A stretch of 64,000 bases of DNA from NCBI RefSeq assembly GCF_005601135.1, contig NZ_CP039381.1, positions 1,299,941-1,363,940 on the forward strand, in the 5' to 3' direction. The notes beneath the pieces were generated by a model. It was not told where the DNA came from. It searched no databases and was given only the letters and a program-made list of their open reading frames with translations. The DNA comes from Ruminococcus bovis (GTDB lineage: Bacteria > Bacillota > Clostridia > Oscillospirales > Acutalibacteraceae). Position numbers and translations under genes: made by a program. Each line of letters begins with the position of its first letter. The stretch's first letter is position 1. Of this stretch, positions 62,424 to 64,000 are shown piece after piece.

Positions 62424-63515
62424 ATGATTTGTAAAAATTGTGGTTTTCAAAATCCGGAGGGTGCAAAGTTTTGTGCCAGTTGTGGTCAAAAAATAGAAAT
62501 GTCAAATCCAATCCCACAGAATAATATTCCTGAAAATAACACTCAGCAGAATAATATTCCACAGAATAATGCTCAACAGAACAGTGTTACTCAGAATAAC
62601 AATCAGCATAATTCTGTACATCAGAACAATGTACCTCAGGGTAATTTTGTTCATCAGGGTAATGTGAAGCAGAACAATGTCCCTGAAAACAACATTCCTA
62701 ATAATTATAATCCACAAGGTAATGTTCCTAAGGGTAACATTCCAAATAACTATAACCCACAGAATAATATGCCAAACAATAATATTCCACAGGGTAATGT
62801 TCCTAATAATATTCCTAACAACTACAATCCACAGAACAATATGCCACAGGGTAACTTCCAACCACAGAACGGAATGCCTCAGAACGGTATGCCTCAGTTT
62901 AACAACTTTCCAAATCAAGGTGTTAACCAAACTGTCATTGACCCAATTACAGGTCAACCGGTAAAGAACAATAACTTCAAAAAACATTTACCACTTATCA
63001 TTGGTATTGCCGGTGGTGTAGTAGCTGTTATTGTTGCTATTGTTATTGTGTTTAGTGTTATAGGCAACAGTGGTATTAACAGTGTACTTAATAACCTGGA
63101 AGATGGTATTAATGATAAGAATGTAGAGTCTATCAAGAAATGTGTACCTGAATTTATGGTTAAGGATATGGATATTAGTCAAAGTGATATTGACGATATG
63201 TTTGGTGTTAGCGATAAATATAGCTTTGAAATTAACTTTGATGTTAAGAGTGAAGAAGATGTAACTGACTCTAACTGTAGTGAAGCAAATAACTACACTT
63301 GGAAAGAATATATCCAAGATAGATATGAAAATTATGATGGCTATGATGGTGGAGAAGTACAGGAAGTAACAAAAGCTAAGGTTAAGTACGATATTGACTT
63401 TGACAATGATACTGCAAATGCTATTGCAGGTTTAGCCTCTCTAGGTGAGAATGACTTAACTAAGGATATTTACTTTGTTAAGTATGACGGTAGCTGGTAT
63501 CTATTTGAAATGTAA
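62424..63515 (+). CDS. Zinc-ribbon membrane protein with Asn/Pro/Gln repeat region
   Basis: An N-terminal zinc ribbon (C3, C6, C17, C20) is followed by about 145 residues of Asn/Pro/Gln repeats of the types QNN, PNNYNPQ and IPQGN. A membrane helix (about 191-214) and an extracytoplasmic domain of about 150 residues end the 363-residue protein. The end contains EDGINDKNVESIKKCVPEFM and FVKYDGSWYLFEM, the pattern of small NTF2-like or DUF4878-like domains. Similar zinc_ribbon_2 and low-complexity proteins are frequent in gut Clostridia. GGAGGTAAAAT precedes the ATG. The function is unknown. Confidence 0.78.
   Translation: MICKNCGFQNPEGAKFCASCGQKIEMSNPIPQNNIPENNTQQNNIPQNNAQQNSVTQNNNQHNSVHQNNVPQGNFVHQGNVKQNNVPENNIPNNYNPQGNVPKGNIPNNYNPQNNMPNNNIPQGNVPNNIPNNYNPQNNMPQGNFQPQNGMPQNGMPQFNNFPNQGVNQTVIDPITGQPVKNNNFKKHLPLIIGIAGGVVAVIVAIVIVFSVIGNSGINSVLNNLEDGINDKNVESIKKCVPEFMVKDMDISQSDIDDMFGVSDKYSFEINFDVKSEEDVTDSNCSEANNYTWKEYIQDRYENYDGYDGGEVQEVTKAKVKYDIDFDNDTANAIAGLASLGENDLTKDIYFVKYDGSWYLFEM
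62520..62920 (+). repeat. Low-complexity coding repeats (QNN/PNNYNPQ)
   Basis: Imperfect short repeats of AATAA, CAGAATAA and CCTAATAA type run through this part of the zinc-ribbon gene. They keep the reading frame and are coding. Confidence 0.8.
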
Positions 63516-63528
63516 TTTAAAATTCACT

Positions 63529-63563
63529 AAAGGATTGCTAAAGTTTTAGCAGTCCTTTTTTAT
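63529..63563 (+). terminator. Terminator after the zinc-ribbon gene
   Basis: AAAGGATTGCTAAA pairs with TTTAGCAGTCCTTT with one mismatch, followed by TTTATTG. Confidence 0.88.
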
Positions 63564-63626
63564 TGCCTTGACCTACCTAAATAATAATGTTAAAATCAAG
63601 ATAGATAAATTTTAGGGGTATGTTAT

Positions 63627-64000
63627 GGCTGAAGAAAATGTAAAAAACATAACAACTGAAAAGGTAACTAAGAAGAATTTAAGTACAATAAGGCTTATTG
63701 TGGGTGGAGTTATTGTTTTAGTTTTGGTAACGGTACTGTGTTTATTTCTAATTTTTACTTGTGTAATAAAACTTGCTCCAAGTGGTATGGAAATTAAGAG
63801 AAGTGGCATTGGTGTTGAAATTGTAAAATATACCGGTGATGAAAAAAATCTTAAAATCCCCGACTTAATAAACGGACTAAGTGTGGTTTCAATAGGAGAA
63901 AAGGCTTTTTATAATACTAATGTTGAAAAAGTAGAAATGCCAAAAGATTTAAAAGAAGTTGGCAGTTACTGTTTTGCAAATTGTAAGAATTTAAAGGAAG
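63627..64000 (+). CDS. Membrane-anchored BspA-type leucine-rich-repeat protein, 3' truncated
   Basis: The frame opens at ATG 63627 after TTTTAGGGGTATGTT and runs off the window. The first 25 residues are charged and cytoplasmic. A strong membrane helix follows (about 24-48, LIVGGVIVLVLVTVLCLFLI), and then an outer part. From about residue 85 it shows the BspA/LRR_5 repeat: LSVVSIGEKAFYNTNVEKVEMP and KEVGSYCFANCKNLKE, here split for brevity. BspA-type repeats usually bind host or polymer surfaces. Confidence 0.75.

Noticed and set aside
62520-62920. Non-coding tandem repeat array
   Set aside because: Repeats keep the reading frame of the zinc-ribbon protein on both sides.
62502-62987. Minus-strand 161-codon frame
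   Set aside because: Antisense to the Asn/Pro/Gln repeats of the zinc-ribbon gene; its Ile/Val-rich composition is a by-product of that repeat.

Overview
The window is an AT-rich chromosomal segment of a low-GC Gram-positive bacterium. Gene order (phoH-ybeY-era-recO, ylxM-ffh-rpsP-khpA-rimM-trmD, a mraZ-led division and cell-wall cluster), a SpoVD/PBP2-type transpeptidase with PASTA domains, MurT/GatD, DUF6472- and YqzL-like small proteins, and many secreted Ig-like, FN3-like, cohesin-like and BspA-type proteins fit a gut Clostridia lineage of the Ruminococcaceae/Oscillospiraceae type. That placement is an inference from gene content; there is no rRNA in the window. I see no tRNA, rRNA, CRISPR array or prophage.

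Layout. 1-2.2 kb: the end of a polysaccharide flippase gene (cut by the window edge), a small Cys-rich protein and a membrane protein. 2.3-8.1 kb (minus strand): phoH-ybeY from one promoter, then era-yqzL-like-recO-mutS2 from another. 8.4-14 kb: ylxM-ffh-rpsP-khpA and rimM-trmD, separated by a convergent membrane glycosyltransferase gene. 14.2-18 kb: an HPr/Crh-like protein without the catalytic His, uvrC, rsmD, coaD and a coiled-coil protein. 18.1-30.2 kb: mraZ-rsmH-ftsL-spoVD-type PBP-mraY-ftsW-murG-murA-ftsQ-ftsZ; murC, murD, murE, murF and ftsA are not in it. 30.2-32.9 kb: a PanG-like reductase with panB and panC. 33-35.6 kb: two tandem secreted FN3-like proteins with almost identical N-termini. 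35.7-37.4 kb: a hairpin-ended small repeat and a frameshifted IS481/IS3-like insertion sequence. 37.4-41.5 kb: a membrane protein leading pyrC-pyrE-pyrF. 41.6-45.4 kb: serC-serA and a cohesin-like/Big_2 secreted protein. 45.5-52.9 kb: a NagZ-type lipoprotein, an EF-G-like GTPase, a nonsense-interrupted CAP protein, a ZIP transporter and enolase with a strongly structured leader. 53.1-57.3 kb: a CpsB/LCP/Wzz/BY-kinase envelope-polymer control module and a small secreted protein. 57.4-61 kb (minus strand): murT-gatD, a DUF3006-like protein, a TraX-like membrane protein and a thioredoxin. 61-64 kb: an iron alcohol dehydrogenase, a zinc-ribbon membrane protein and the start of a BspA-type leucine-rich-repeat protein.

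The region is mainly core growth machinery: membrane targeting, ribosome maturation, peptidoglycan precursor synthesis and division, with pantothenate, pyrimidine and serine synthesis. Surface and secreted proteins and one decayed insertion sequence are interspersed. Promoters of the TTGnnn-17-TATAAT type and U-tailed terminators are easy to read and define most transcription units. The most unusual items are the Arg15 HPr-like protein, the three-stem enolase leader, the paired hairpins with compensatory base changes near 35.9 kb, the IS leader hairpin whose 5' arm lies upstream of the IS promoter, and the in-frame stop in the CAP gene.
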